Assembly (NCBI RefSeq): GCF_018130695.1
Contig: NZ_JAFCJX010000031.1
Coordinates: 1-64,000 of the forward strand
Length of the DNA stretch: 64,000 nucleotides
Reading direction: 5' to 3'
Source of the DNA: Bradyrhizobium jicamae
GTDB lineage: Bacteria > Pseudomonadota > Alphaproteobacteria > Rhizobiales > Xanthobacteraceae
Shown here: positions 7,769 through 16,730 of the stretch, piece after piece
Layout of the letters: the number at the start of each line of letters is the position of its first letter
How positions within the stretch are numbered: position 1 is the first letter of the stretch
Made by a program: the position numbers and the translations under genes
The notes under the pieces: model-generated
The model's input: only the letters and a program-made list of their open reading frames with translations
The model's database searches: none
Told to the model about the DNA's origin: nothing

Positions 7769-10700
7769 ATGCATGTCTCGGGGTTTAGAGAGATGCATGG
7801 ATCGTTGCAGGGGCTGAAGAGCATCCCGTCCGGACGAAGCGCCAGCTGGCAGCGGGTCGTGGCCACGCTGCGCGGGCCGGTGCTGTGGCTGAGCGTCTGC
7901 GGCACCCTGCTGGTCACCGTGATCTTCCTCGGCACCATCACGATGATCGGCGAATTCCGCGAGCGGGCGCTGGCCAACAGCGAGCGCGAGCTGGAGAACA
8001 CCGTGCTGCTGCTCGCCCGGCATTTCGACCAGCAGTTCGAGGATTCCGACACCATCGCCGCGAACATGATCGACCACTTGGGGATCTCCGAGATCGCATC
8101 CGCCGACATGTTCAAGACCAGGATGTCGACGCCGGAAGCCCATCGGATCCTCAAGGCCAAGGGCGTCTCCTTCCTTGGGCACATCTCGCTGTTCGACGCC
8201 GACGGCAAGATGATCGCCTGGTCGGGCGACTTGCCGGCGCCCAAGCTCGACATCTCCGGGCGCGCCTATTTCAAGAACTTCAAGTTCGATCCGCATCCCG
8301 ACACGGTACGCGCCGAGGCGCTGAAGAGCCTGATCGTGGGCGGATTGAGCACCGTGATCGCCCATCGCCTGACGGGACCGGACGGCACGTTCCTCGGCGT
8401 CATGACCCGCCGCATCGATCCGCTCAATTACGAGAAGTTTTTCGCCTCGATCGCGCCGGGCAAGAGCGCGGCGATCGCCATGTTCCACAACGACGGCACG
8501 CTGCTGGCGCGCTATCCGCATGTCGAGGAGTTGCTCGGCAGGAAATTCTCCGCGCCGCTGCATGAGCTGGTGTTGAGCAAGGGCGGCCTGCAGACCATGC
8601 GGGTGCGGAGCCCGATCGACGACACCGAGCGGCTCGGCTCCGCGGCCAAGCTCAACCACTTCCCCGCCGTCATCGTCGCCACCAACACCGTGACCGCCGC
8701 GCTCGCCGACTGGCGCGCGCAGACCCGCTTCCTGCTGATCGCAGCGACGCTGGCGGCCGCGATCGTCGCCATGGTGCTGTTCGCCATCGTCCGCCAGATC
8801 GTGCGGCAGGGCCGCGAGGCCCAGCAGCGCGTCGAGGCGGAGCGGCAGCAGCTCGACATCGCCATCAACAACATGGTGCAGGGCCTGGTGCTGCACGACG
8901 CCGCGGGGCGCGTCATCACCCTGAACCGCCGCTACCTCGACATGTTCGACCTCGACCCCGAGATCGTGAAGCCCGGGATCGATTTCCGCGCCATGATCCA
9001 GCATCGCAAGGACACCGGCTCGTTCACCGGCGACGTCGATGCATTCTGTGCGCGGGTCCGCAAGAACATCAGTGAGGGCAAGGTCAGCAGCTCCGTCATG
9101 GAATGCCCTGATGGCCGCGCCATCAGCCTGGTCAGCAAGCCCCTGAGCCATGGCGGCTGGGTCGCGACCATGGAAGACATCACCGAGCGGCGCAGGCTCG
9201 AGCAGGAGCGCGACCGCAACCAGACCTTCCTGCGCGAGATCATCGACCACATCCCCTCGCAGATCACGGTCAAGGACGCCGACAGTCGCCGCTACGTCCT
9301 GATCAACCGCGTCGCCGAAGCCGAGTTCGGCCGGTCGCGCGACGAGGTGATCGGCAAGACGGCGTTCGACTTCCAGCCGGAAAAATGGGCCGATATCGTC
9401 ACCTCGGAAGACGACGAGCTGCTGCAAACCCCGGATTGCAGCCTGTTCAAGGACGAGCATTTGCAGGGCTCGATGGCCAAGGGCTCGCGCTACATCACCT
9501 CGCGGCGGATCGGCATCCGCGACAAGGCGGGCCAGCCGCGCTACATCATCAACGTCGTCGAGGACGTCACCGAGAAGCGGCGCGCCAATGAGAGGATCGC
9601 GCACCTCGCCCATTACGACGCGCTGACCGACCTGCCCAACCGCGTGCTGTTCCGTCAGCAGATCGAGCGCGAGCTGGAGAAGGCGAAGGCCGGCGAGCAG
9701 TTCGCGCTGCTCTATATCGACATCGACGAGTTCAAGGGCATCAACGATTCGCTCGGCCATCACATCGGCGACGAGCTCCTGAAAACGGTTGCCAGCCGCA
9801 TCAAGGCCTGCCTCGGCGGCGGCGACCTGATCGCGCGGCTCGGCGGCGACGAGTTTGCGGTGATCCGTACCGGCATCAGGGACACGCAGGAGGTCGAGGC
9901 GTTCGTCACCGCCGTGCACCAGGCGATCCGCCAGCCCTGCGACTGCCTCGGCTATCACCTGTCGACCGATGCCAGCATCGGCGTCGCGCTGGCGCCGCAG
10001 GACGGCACCGAGCTCGACCAGCTGATCAAGAACGCCGACATCGCGATGTACGGCGCCAAGGCCGAGGGCCGCCACACCCACCGCTTCTTCGAGCCCGCGA
10101 TGGGCCTGAGCGCCAAGGCGCGGCTGATGATGGAGCAGGACCTGCGCCAGGCGATGGTCGATGGCGGCTTCGAGATCCATTACCAGCCGCTGCTCGGCCT
10201 GCACTCCAACGCGGTGACCGGCTGCGAGGCGCTGCTGCGCTGGCGGCATGCCGAGCGCGGCATGGTGTCGCCGGCCGAATTCATTCCGGTCGCCGAGGAC
10301 ACCGGCCTGATCTCGGAGCTCGGCGAGTGGGTGCTGCGCACCGCCTGCGCGGAAGCCGTGAACTGGCCGGACCACGTTCGCCTCGCCGTCAACGTCTCGC
10401 CGGTGCAGTTCAAGAACCAGACGCTGGCGCTGAAGGTCGCGAGCGCGCTGGCCAATTCCGGGCTGAAGCCGTCCAGGCTCGAGCTCGAGATCACCGAGGC
10501 CGTGCTGATCGGCGACGACGAGGCGGCATTGACCGTGCTGCATCAGCTGCGCGCGATCGGCGTCCGCATCGCGCTGGACGATTTCGGCACCGGCTATTCG
10601 TCGCTGAGCTATCTGAAGCGCTTCCCGTTCGACAAGATCAAGATCGACCGCTCCTTCGTCAGCGACATCGAGCTCGACGGCTCCGCAACCATCGTCAAGT

Positions 10701-10894
10701 CGGTGGTGAGCATCGCCGCCTCCCGCGACATGACGACGACCGCGGAAGGCGTCGAGACCGAGCAGCAGCGCGCGCTGCTGCGCCAGCTCGGCTGCACGGA
10801 GATGCAGGGCTACCTGTTCAGCCCGCCGAAGCCGGCGGCCGACATCCGCGCGCTGCTGGGCGCGACCGCCGAACGAACGCGCGCGACAGCGTAA
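7769..10894 (+). CDS. Cache-PAS-PAS-GGDEF-EAL c-di-GMP signalling protein
   Basis: A 1041-residue membrane receptor. Transmembrane helices at about 40-65 and 315-340 bracket an extracytoplasmic Cache-like sensor domain. Two PAS domains (about 365-480 and 485-610), a GGDEF domain (about 615-775) and an EAL domain (about 790-1030) follow. The RLGGDEF signature is intact, but the inhibitory site is missing: GGGD stands where RxxD is expected. EAL catalysis looks intact (EALLRW, VNVSPVQF, LEITEA, DDFGTGYSS, IKIDRSF, AEGVET). It may be bifunctional. Two in-frame ATGs exist (7769 and 7793); GAGAG touches the second, so the true start is uncertain by eight codons. Confidence 0.88.
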   Translation: MHVSGFREMHGSLQGLKSIPSGRSASWQRVVATLRGPVLWLSVCGTLLVTVIFLGTITMIGEFRERALANSERELENTVLLLARHFDQQFEDSDTIAANMIDHLGISEIASADMFKTRMSTPEAHRILKAKGVSFLGHISLFDADGKMIAWSGDLPAPKLDISGRAYFKNFKFDPHPDTVRAEALKSLIVGGLSTVIAHRLTGPDGTFLGVMTRRIDPLNYEKFFASIAPGKSAAIAMFHNDGTLLARYPHVEELLGRKFSAPLHELVLSKGGLQTMRVRSPIDDTERLGSAAKLNHFPAVIVATNTVTAALADWRAQTRFLLIAATLAAAIVAMVLFAIVRQIVRQGREAQQRVEAERQQLDIAINNMVQGLVLHDAAGRVITLNRRYLDMFDLDPEIVKPGIDFRAMIQHRKDTGSFTGDVDAFCARVRKNISEGKVSSSVMECPDGRAISLVSKPLSHGGWVATMEDITERRRLEQERDRNQTFLREIIDHIPSQITVKDADSRRYVLINRVAEAEFGRSRDEVIGKTAFDFQPEKWADIVTSEDDELLQTPDCSLFKDEHLQGSMAKGSRYITSRRIGIRDKAGQPRYIINVVEDVTEKRRANERIAHLAHYDALTDLPNRVLFRQQIERELEKAKAGEQFALLYIDIDEFKGINDSLGHHIGDELLKTVASRIKACLGGGDLIARLGGDEFAVIRTGIRDTQEVEAFVTAVHQAIRQPCDCLGYHLSTDASIGVALAPQDGTELDQLIKNADIAMYGAKAEGRHTHRFFEPAMGLSAKARLMMEQDLRQAMVDGGFEIHYQPLLGLHSNAVTGCEALLRWRHAERGMVSPAEFIPVAEDTGLISELGEWVLRTACAEAVNWPDHVRLAVNVSPVQFKNQTLALKVASALANSGLKPSRLELEITEAVLIGDDEAALTVLHQLRAIGVRIALDDFGTGYSSLSYLKRFPFDKIKIDRSFVSDIELDGSATIVKSVVSIAASRDMTTTAEGVETEQQRALLRQLGCTEMQGYLFSPPKPAADIRALLGATAERTRATA

Positions 10895-10910
10895 TCTTGC
10901 GGCGTGACAC

Positions 10911-11043
10911 CCCCCTCATCCTGAGGAGCGGCCGCTTGGCCGCGTCTCGAAGGATGTAGGCCACGGACGGGGCCGCATGGTTCGCCCGGCGATGCGAAGC
11001 ATCGTCCGGAGACGCGCTACGCGCTCCTGACCATGAGGGGCCC
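10911..11043. repeat. palindromic repeat (CCCCTCATCCTGAGGAGC family)
   Basis: It begins cccctcatcctgaggagcgg, closes with gcgctcctgaccatgagggg, and has an inner gatgcgaagcatc hairpin. It sits between the GGDEF-EAL gene and yccF. Only one copy was noticed in this window. It resembles the palindromic intergenic repeats that are abundant in Bradyrhizobium genomes (from memory). Confidence 0.7.
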
Positions 11044-11111
11044 CATCTACCGCTTGCGGACCGGCCCACCTATATCAGGCGTGCCTGTCCCCGACGTGAG
11101 GATGTCGTGTC

Positions 11112-11516
11112 ATGCAGCCTGTTTCTATCCTTCTGAACCTGCTCTGGATTCTGATCGGCGGCGCCTGGATGGCGGCCGGCTGGATGATTGCGGCTGTCAT
11201 CATGGCGATCACCATCATCGGCCTGCCCTGGGCCCGCGCCGCCTTCAACATCGCGGTCTACACATTATTGCCGTTCGGCTCGCGCGCGGTGCGCCGCGAC
11301 GAAGTGACCGGCTATTCCGACATCGGCACCGGGCCGCTCGGCTTCATCGGCAATCTGATCTGGTTCATCCTCGCCGGCTGGTGGCTCGCGCTCGGGCATC
11401 TCTTCACCGCGATCCTGCTCGCGGTGACCATTATCGGCATCCCCTTTGCCTGGGCGCACCTGAAGCTCGCAGGCATCGCGCTGTGGCCGATCGGCAAGGT
11501 GATTGTGCCGGCGTAA
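11112..11516 (+). CDS. yccF: YccF domain inner-membrane protein
   Basis: A 134-residue integral membrane protein with the two related halves typical of YccF. Each half has a LLxLxWxxxGGxW/WFILAGWW-like helix and an ITIIGLPWA / VTIIGIPFAW motif, at about 5-45 and 77-120. The link VRRDEVTGYSDIGTG joins them. The family is widespread and its molecular role is unknown. Length and both repeats match the family. A palindromic repeat lies just upstream, and no partner genes are adjacent. Confidence 0.93.
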   Translation: MQPVSILLNLLWILIGGAWMAAGWMIAAVIMAITIIGLPWARAAFNIAVYTLLPFGSRAVRRDEVTGYSDIGTGPLGFIGNLIWFILAGWWLALGHLFTAILLAVTIIGIPFAWAHLKLAGIALWPIGKVIVPA

Positions 11517-11535
11517 CGCTTTGGGCTTCTCGTTT

Positions 11536-11584
11536 GAGCATGATCTTTTCGGAAAACCGCTTCACACTTTTCCGGATCATGCTC
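11536..11584. repeat. palindromic repeat (GAGCATGATC family)
   Basis: GAGCATGATC ... GGATCATGCTC with an inner GGAAAA/TTTTCC pair. Near-identical copies lie at 42300-42347 and, in the other orientation, at 46147-46195; a longer variant is at 36415-36490. All four are between genes. Confidence 0.85.
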
Positions 11585-11590
11585 AGTGCC

Positions 11591-11711
11591 GTAGGGTGGG
11601 CAAAGGCGCGTCAGCGCCGTGCCCACCATTTACGGCTTGCTCGTGATGGTGGGCACGCTTCCACCTTCGCTTGTTGAGCTACGGTGCGAGAAGTCGCTTT
11701 GCCCACCCTAC
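11591..11711. repeat. palindromic repeat (GTAGGGTGGGC family)
   Basis: It begins gtagggtgggcaaaggcgcg and ends gctttgcccaccctac. An inner pair, cgtgcccaccat/atggtgggcacg, makes a second hairpin. Second copy of the family seen at 3036-3128. Confidence 0.8.
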
Positions 11712-11716
11712 AATTT

Positions 11717-11974
11717 CTACAGCCAATCCTTAACGGTTTGCAGACACGCCTGGTGAGTCCGCCGCCAGATGTAGCCGTGACCGCCGCAGGGAGGACGGGG
11801 GCGCGAGGTGGCAGGGCATTCGTTCCTGACGCGCGCGCCTGACGTCCAGCCATCGACGACGCAGGCGCCCATCGCGGTGGCGTGGCAGCCGACACCGCAG
11901 CCGTCCGCGGCGTTGGCTGCACTCGTGCCGAGGAAGAAACCTGCCGTCAGAACCGCGAGCAAAGCTGCTCTCAT
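11717..11974 (-). CDS. small secreted Cys-rich protein
   Basis: An 85-residue hypothetical protein with a clear signal peptide (MRAALLAVLTAGFFLGTSA, cleavage likely after ANA). The mature part of about 60 residues holds six Cys, beginning GCGVGCHATAMGAC. It is likely periplasmic and disulphide-bonded. The ATG at 11974 was chosen because a GGAGGA ribosome site lies 4-7 bases upstream, overlapping an alternative ATG at 11986. Small secreted GCG-x-GC proteins like this are common in Bradyrhizobium (from memory). The function is unknown. Confidence 0.75.
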   Translation of the reverse strand: MRAALLAVLTAGFFLGTSAANAADGCGVGCHATAMGACVVDGWTSGARVRNECPATSRPRPPCGGHGYIWRRTHQACLQTVKDWL

Positions 11975-12066
11975 GATGTCCTCCATCTGGGCTGTCGTCG
12001 GACGCGTTCGGCTTCACCTCATCATAAGCGGTCTCGGGGACGTTCGCTACCGCCAGCGTTGATCCA

Positions 12067-13146
12067 TCACGCCACCAACCGCCCGGGGTTGTTCGCCGCC
12101 AGGATCGGCCGGATCAACCGCCCGAACCGCTCCGCCTCCTCATCATGCAGATAGCCGGACAGGCAGAACGAGTGACAGCCGGCATCGATGAAGGCTTGCA
12201 GCGTCGCGGCGCATTGCGCGGGGTTGCCGACCACGGCGATGCCGGCGCCGGGCCGCACTTTGGTGATGCCGGTCCACAGATGCGGCATCAGGAGATCGCC
12301 ATAGTCGCGCGCGAGCTGCTGCACGCGCTGGTTGGCTTCCGAGCGGTTGTAGAGCGTCTTCATTTCCTGCTTCTGCCGCGCGGTGGCGTGGCGCACCAGC
12401 GTGTCGGCAGCCTCCCACGCATCCGCCTCGTTCTCCCGGCAGATCACCTGCAGCCGCATGCCGAAGCCGATGGCGTCCTCGCGGTCATGTGCGCGCGCCA
12501 TCCGCCTGATCTCGGCGATATTGTCAGCGATCCGCTCCGGCAGATCGCCCCAGAACAGATGCACGTCGGAATGTTTGGCCGACAGCTCCCAGGCCTGCCG
12601 CGAGCCGCCGCCGAGATAGAATTTTGGGAACGGCTGCTGCAGCGGCCGCGGGCGGATGTGCGCGCCGGCAATCTGGTGAAATTGGCCGTCGAAATGCACC
12701 GGGCCGCGCGCGGTCCACAGCGCTTTGAGGATCGAGACCTCCTCCTCCATCAACGCGTAGCGCTCCTCCTTGGCGTAGCGGACGCCTTCGGCCTCGACCT
12801 CGCTCTCGTTCTGGCCGGCAATCAGGTTGATGCAGATGCGGCCGTCAGACATCTGGTCGAAGGTCGAGATCATCTTGGCCAGCAGCACCGGATTGATGTA
12901 GCCGGGCCGCGCCGCGATCAGCGGCTTGATCGACGACGACCGCGCCGCCATGAACGCGCCCGTGATCCAGGCCTCCCAGCACACCGAGCCGACCGGGATC
13001 AGCAGATACTCGAAGCCGGCCTGCTCGGCCGCCTGCACCACGCGGTCACAAAGTTCCGGCGAGCCTGCGATCTGGGCTTCCATCAGCCCATAGGCCCAGG
13101 TGTCGCCATGCGTGGGCAGATACCAGCCGAATTCCAGCGGACGCAT
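12067..13146 (-). CDS. LLM-class flavin-dependent monooxygenase (SsuD-like)
   Basis: A 359-residue luciferase-like TIM-barrel enzyme of the alkanesulfonate monooxygenase branch. Supporting stretches are EFGWYLPTHGD at the N terminus, FEYLLIPVG, the family block MSDGRICINLIAGQNESE (about 103-120), KFYLGGGS (about 180) and a C-terminal VGNPAQCAATLQAFIDAG. Such enzymes use FMNH2 and oxygen to oxidise a carbon next to sulphur or a similar group. No flavin reductase or ABC sulfonate transporter is adjacent, so the substrate is open. It stands alone, downstream of the patatin gene on the same strand (96-base gap). Confidence 0.88.
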   Translation of the reverse strand: MRPLEFGWYLPTHGDTWAYGLMEAQIAGSPELCDRVVQAAEQAGFEYLLIPVGSVCWEAWITGAFMAARSSSIKPLIAARPGYINPVLLAKMISTFDQMSDGRICINLIAGQNESEVEAEGVRYAKEERYALMEEEVSILKALWTARGPVHFDGQFHQIAGAHIRPRPLQQPFPKFYLGGGSRQAWELSAKHSDVHLFWGDLPERIADNIAEIRRMARAHDREDAIGFGMRLQVICRENEADAWEAADTLVRHATARQKQEMKTLYNRSEANQRVQQLARDYGDLLMPHLWTGITKVRPGAGIAVVGNPAQCAATLQAFIDAGCHSFCLSGYLHDEEAERFGRLIRPILAANNPGRLVA

Positions 13147-13241
13147 GCCGATCTCCCCGAGAAGCAGCCGTTGGACGGCCTTGATCGAGACAGTCTACCG
13201 CCTGCATCGCTGGCGACAATCGCTCACAACGCGCCCGTCGC

Positions 13242-15149
13242 TCAACCGGATCGGACGCTGCGAGCAAGCTCGGCAGCATGGCGCGGTTGCTCAGTCGCCG
13301 GCCGGCTGGACGACAGGATGGCTGATATCGCCGAATTGCCTTCGGCCTCGAGCGCAGCGATGGCCTCTCGCGCCCAAAGATAGGATGTGTCGAAAATCTC
13401 CGTATGACGGTCGAAGTCCGTCACATCGATATCGGGCGACAGCGGCGGCCGCATCACCAGATCGAACGGCGCGGTCGGCAAGGTATCGTAACGCTGATGG
13501 GCGACGAGACTGCGCCACAGCACGTTGACCGCGCTCGGCGCGGCCGGAAGCAGCTTCTTGCGGAACGGCGTCAGCATGGCGGCGAACAGCTCGAACCGCC
13601 CGGGCAGCTCGTCATAGGCGACGTCGAACATCTCGGCCGCGGGCTCGCCGAAATGCACGACGAGATTGGGGCCGCTCTTGAGCTGATGCATCGGTGCCAG
13701 CGGCACGTTGTCGATCAGGCAACCATCGACCAGCATCGCGCCCTCGGCCGTATAAAACGGCGGCAACAGTCCGGGAATGGCGCTTGACGCGCGCACCGCC
13801 TTCCAGAGCGGCCCCGAGCGGATCAGCTCCAGACTATGGGTCGACAGATTGGTTGCGACCGCCGCGAACGGCCGCCAGCAATCCTCGATCCGGACGTCGC
13901 GGCCGTACTGATTGGCGAGCGCACGATCGAACGCCTTGTGATCCAATAGCGAATAGCGCGGCCAGGTGGGCCGCCGGAAGCTGCGGCTCGTGACGAAGAT
14001 CTCGTGCGTGCCGCGCTCGAGATGCTCCGCCTCGTGATTCTTGGCAAACCCCGCCACCATGGCGGAGCCGACGCTGGTGCCGACAAAGATGTCGAACGTC
14101 ACGCCGCGCTCGCGAAACGCCTTGTAGATGCCGACATGCGCCGTGCCAAAACTGCCACCGCCGGCGGCCACGAAGCCGATCGCGCGGCCGGACAGGAAGC
14201 GGATCAGGCTGTCGATGTCAACCCGATCCTCCAGCGCGACGTGGTGGTGCATGAGGCACGGCAGCCGGGCGAGCCAGGCCGTGGTCCCGCTGACGTGACT
14301 GCTGCGCCGGTCATGAATGCGCACGATGCGGCGTGCCGACGACGGATGAACCTCGCAGGCGAAGGCCTCGACCTCCGTCAGCGGTCCCGTGGGCGCATCG
14401 CCGCGGCAGGCGAACACGACCATGTCGGCCTGGCGGATCGCCTTGCGCACCCATATGGGCGCATCGCGCCCGCCGAGATAGATCACCAGCGGCGCGGCGT
14501 GCTCGAGCCTGTTGAGCCAGTCGGATACTTCCGGTGCGTCGAGGGCGCGACCGGGAAACATCGCACCGACCCGGGCGGGATCGACGATCTCGGCATCGGT
14601 GGCGGCGAGCCCGTCACGCATGCGGCGATCGAAGACATCGGGCACGATCTCGCGGCCGCCGTCGATCAGCGCGACCGTTCGCGCCTTCGGTGAGGCGCGG
14701 ATCGGCAACAGACGCGCAGTCTCCTTGGCGAAGCGGCGCGCCAGCGCCCCGAGCAGCGCCTCGACGATCGCCGGGGCATCCCTGGAGAGCGCCTCATATG
14801 CGGTGCGCGTCAGCGCAAGCACGCTGCTGTCGCGGATCGCGATCACGTCGGCGGTGCGCGGGACATTGCCGAAGAAGCCGATTTCTCCGACCAGCTCGCC
14901 GGCGCGAAGCTCCGCAATCGGCTCGAGGTCACCCTTCCTGCGCACAGCCAGCGCGCCATGCAGCACCATGAACAACGAGTCCGACGCGCCGCCCTGGGCG
15001 ACGAGCATTTGCCCACGCACCAGATCCAGGCGGATCATGGCTTTGAACGCCTTCAGCCGCTGTTCCGGACTGAGGGTCTGGAACAGCGCAAAATCCTCCA
15101 GCACGTTTCCCAACGCAAATGTCGCGCCGGCTTCGTTCATTGGCGACAT
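13242..15149 (-). CDS. cyclic-nucleotide-binding patatin-like phospholipase
   Basis: A 635-residue NTE/RssA-type protein. The N-terminal cNMP-binding domain (about 15-130) has the GELVGEIGFFGNVPRTADV phosphate-binding cassette, although the usual Arg-Ala pair reads RTA. A middle region (about 150-310) resembles the NTE linker. The patatin domain (about 320-510) has the oxyanion loop GGGSFGTAHVG, the nucleophile motif GTSVGS (Ser near 359) and the dyad Asp in DGCLIDN (near 475). It should hydrolyse acyl chains from membrane lipids under cAMP/cGMP control. The two nucleotide cyclases in this window are possible but unproven partners. ATG 15149 and an in-frame ATG at 15140 are both plausible starts. 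Confidence 0.9.
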   Translation of the reverse strand: MSPMNEAGATFALGNVLEDFALFQTLSPEQRLKAFKAMIRLDLVRGQMLVAQGGASDSLFMVLHGALAVRRKGDLEPIAELRAGELVGEIGFFGNVPRTADVIAIRDSSVLALTRTAYEALSRDAPAIVEALLGALARRFAKETARLLPIRASPKARTVALIDGGREIVPDVFDRRMRDGLAATDAEIVDPARVGAMFPGRALDAPEVSDWLNRLEHAAPLVIYLGGRDAPIWVRKAIRQADMVVFACRGDAPTGPLTEVEAFACEVHPSSARRIVRIHDRRSSHVSGTTAWLARLPCLMHHHVALEDRVDIDSLIRFLSGRAIGFVAAGGGSFGTAHVGIYKAFRERGVTFDIFVGTSVGSAMVAGFAKNHEAEHLERGTHEIFVTSRSFRRPTWPRYSLLDHKAFDRALANQYGRDVRIEDCWRPFAAVATNLSTHSLELIRSGPLWKAVRASSAIPGLLPPFYTAEGAMLVDGCLIDNVPLAPMHQLKSGPNLVVHFGEPAAEMFDVAYDELPGRFELFAAMLTPFRKKLLPAAPSAVNVLWRSLVAHQRYDTLPTAPFDLVMRPPLSPDIDVTDFDRHTEIFDTSYLWAREAIAALEAEGNSAISAILSSSRPATEQPRHAAELARSVRSG

Positions 15150-15482
15150 CCAACCCGACGATTTCAGCGGATGTTAGCGCCGCCCTGCCGTCACGGCGAG
15201 CAGTATGAACACGCGTCCATGCGCCAACTGGCCGCGACTCCTGCCAATGGAAGCGCTGCAGCATGCAGCCAAGCGCCGTTGCGGCCGGCGCGGGCCGCCT
15301 TCTTCGAGGCCGCAGTGAGAGGCAGCCGGCGCGGGCCGCCCACACGGCGTCGACTCTCCCGGCAAGCGCGATCCGGCACGATTCGCACGTCGGACCTGGC
15401 CGTTCGGGCCCAATTGCCTGCCCCAACCGGCCCCGCAAAGCCGTTGCCCGGAGCAGGCCAATCAGCTAAATGAACCCCGCAC
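15150..15482. other. intergenic region upstream of tRNA-Arg
   Basis: No gene is supported here. A 16-base direct repeat (gccggcgcgggccgcc) occurs twice about 42 bases apart, near 15283 and 15325. Promoters for the patatin gene and the tRNA presumably lie in this stretch, but no clear elements are recognised. Confidence 0.5.
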
Positions 15483-15559
15483 GCACCCGTAGCTCAGCTG
15501 GATAGAGCGTTGCCCTCCGAAGGCAAAGGTCACACGTTCGAATCGTGTCGGGTGCGCCA
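15483..15559 (+). tRNA. tRNA-Arg (anticodon CCG)
   Basis: A complete 77-base cloverleaf with encoded CCA. The acceptor pairs GCACCCG/CGGGTGC with discriminator G, the D arm is GCTC...GAGC, the anticodon arm is TTGCC-CTCCGAA-GGCAA, and the T arm is ACACG-TTCGAAT-CGTGT. Anticodon CCG reads the Arg codon CGG. The 3' half, from the anticodon loop on, is duplicated at 21220-21264. Confidence 0.97.
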
Positions 15560-15680
15560 AATTGGTGTCTTGCAGAGCATTATCCGCGCTCGAATCGAAA
15601 CTCGAGTCCTGCCACATTCGAGCGAGCAAGCTATCTGGAAAGAAAGTCGTCGCGAACGGCGGCTGACGCGCACGCAGCCA

Positions 15681-16343
15681 TCAACGCTTTGCTGTCGCAA
15701 GCTCAAACAGGCTTGGCAGCTTGCGTAGTGTATGGACGCTCCCCTCGATCTTGGCTGCCCCACTGGCGACGGCATCGTCAAGCGGCAGATGTCTTCCCAA
15801 TATCTGTAGCAGGACGTCGAAGCGCGCCTCGATCGCTGCGATCCCGGAACTTTCGCCTTTGGCAATACTGGTCCCCGCGGGACCGCCCTCGATGATGAAT
15901 CCCGTCGTTCCATCCGGGTACGGAATACGCAAACCGATGCGGCATTGCCGCACTGCCGTGCGGCTCGCAATCGCTTCGAGTGCGAGCAACACCCAGTCCG
16001 GCTCGAAGGTTTCGCCCGTGCGCATGGGAAACAGAAAACGCCCACCCCAACGGATCAGCTCGCGAATCGCGGGCTGGATCGCGCGGCCTGTTCCGGTGAG
16101 CTCATAGACCTGGGCGTTGAACGGGGCCGGCAGCACCACACGCTGCACGACGCCCGCCTCCATCAAGGCATTGAGCCGATCCGTCAAAAGCGCCGGACTG
16201 ATGTCGCCGAGACGTTCGCGAAGGTCGCCGAACCGCCTCGGCGCGAGCAACAGTTCGCGGATGATCAGCAACGTCCAGCGCTCGCCGACAATTTCGGCCG
16301 CGCGCGCGAGCGCGCAAAACTGATTATAGCGAGCTCCGCTCAT
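15681..16343 (-). CDS. HxlR-family regulator with SCP2-like C-terminal domain
   Basis: A 220-residue regulator. The N-terminal winged helix (about 10-95) has the HxlR pattern: a Cys at position 10, AEIVGERWTLLIIRELL, RFGDLRERLGDISPALLTDRL, then a wing ending in YELTGTGRA. The C-terminal half (about 120-220) resembles the SCP2/ligand-binding extension found on longer HxlR members. HxlR proteins usually repress genes for stress or detoxification. It is the last gene of a three-gene minus-strand operon and probably binds the palindromes at 17363-17397. It lies inside the putative tRNA-bounded island. Confidence 0.85.
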   Translation of the reverse strand: MSGARYNQFCALARAAEIVGERWTLLIIRELLLAPRRFGDLRERLGDISPALLTDRLNALMEAGVVQRVVLPAPFNAQVYELTGTGRAIQPAIRELIRWGGRFLFPMRTGETFEPDWVLLALEAIASRTAVRQCRIGLRIPYPDGTTGFIIEGGPAGTSIAKGESSGIAAIEARFDVLLQILGRHLPLDDAVASGAAKIEGSVHTLRKLPSLFELATAKR

Positions 16344-16406
16344 TCAGATGACATGACTGCTCCGCTTGGTCTGGTCAATCCACCGATCGCGGCGATCCAC
16401 CGGTCT

Positions 16407-16715
16407 TCAGCGCATCTCCATCGCTTCGGCGATCTCGATCGTCCCGATCTCGAGAAACGGACAACGCTGCGCGATGTCGAGCGCCGCGTCCATGTTGTCG
16501 GCAAGCACGATCGAAAATCCGGTCAAATGGTTCGGCCCGCGCTCGGACACGGCATTCGAGGTTACAAGCTTGCCCTGCCCGAGTGGCATCCCAGGGTTGA
16601 TCATGCGGTCGCCCAGTCCATCGACCCACGCTTTCCATTTGGCCATCTGCGCCGCCCGCTCTTGTGGGTTCGCCGTCTGTTTGCCGCCGAGATAGGCGAT
16701 GACGTATTTCGGCAT
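16407..16715 (-). CDS. YCII-related (YciI-like) protein
   Basis: A 102-residue protein of the YCII family, a dimeric alpha/beta ferredoxin-like fold. It opens MPKYVIAYLGG and has LTGFSIVLADNMDAALDIA and EIGTIEIAEAM near the end, as expected for DGPF/YCII proteins that often accompany regulators or sigma factors. The gene is 15 bases after the membrane-protein gene and 63 bases before the HxlR regulator, so all three are probably cotranscribed. The biochemical role is not established for most family members. Confidence 0.8.
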   Translation of the reverse strand: MPKYVIAYLGGKQTANPQERAAQMAKWKAWVDGLGDRMINPGMPLGQGKLVTSNAVSERGPNHLTGFSIVLADNMDAALDIAQRCPFLEIGTIEIAEAMEMR

Positions 16716-16730
16716 CTCGTCTCTCCGTCC

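Noticed and set aside
7232..10543. A 1103-codon open frame on the minus strand
   Set aside because: It is exactly antisense to the Cache-PAS-GGDEF-EAL gene, whose domains are all recognisable. Its own product is Arg/Asp/Leu-rich with no family. Long antisense frames are usual at this GC.
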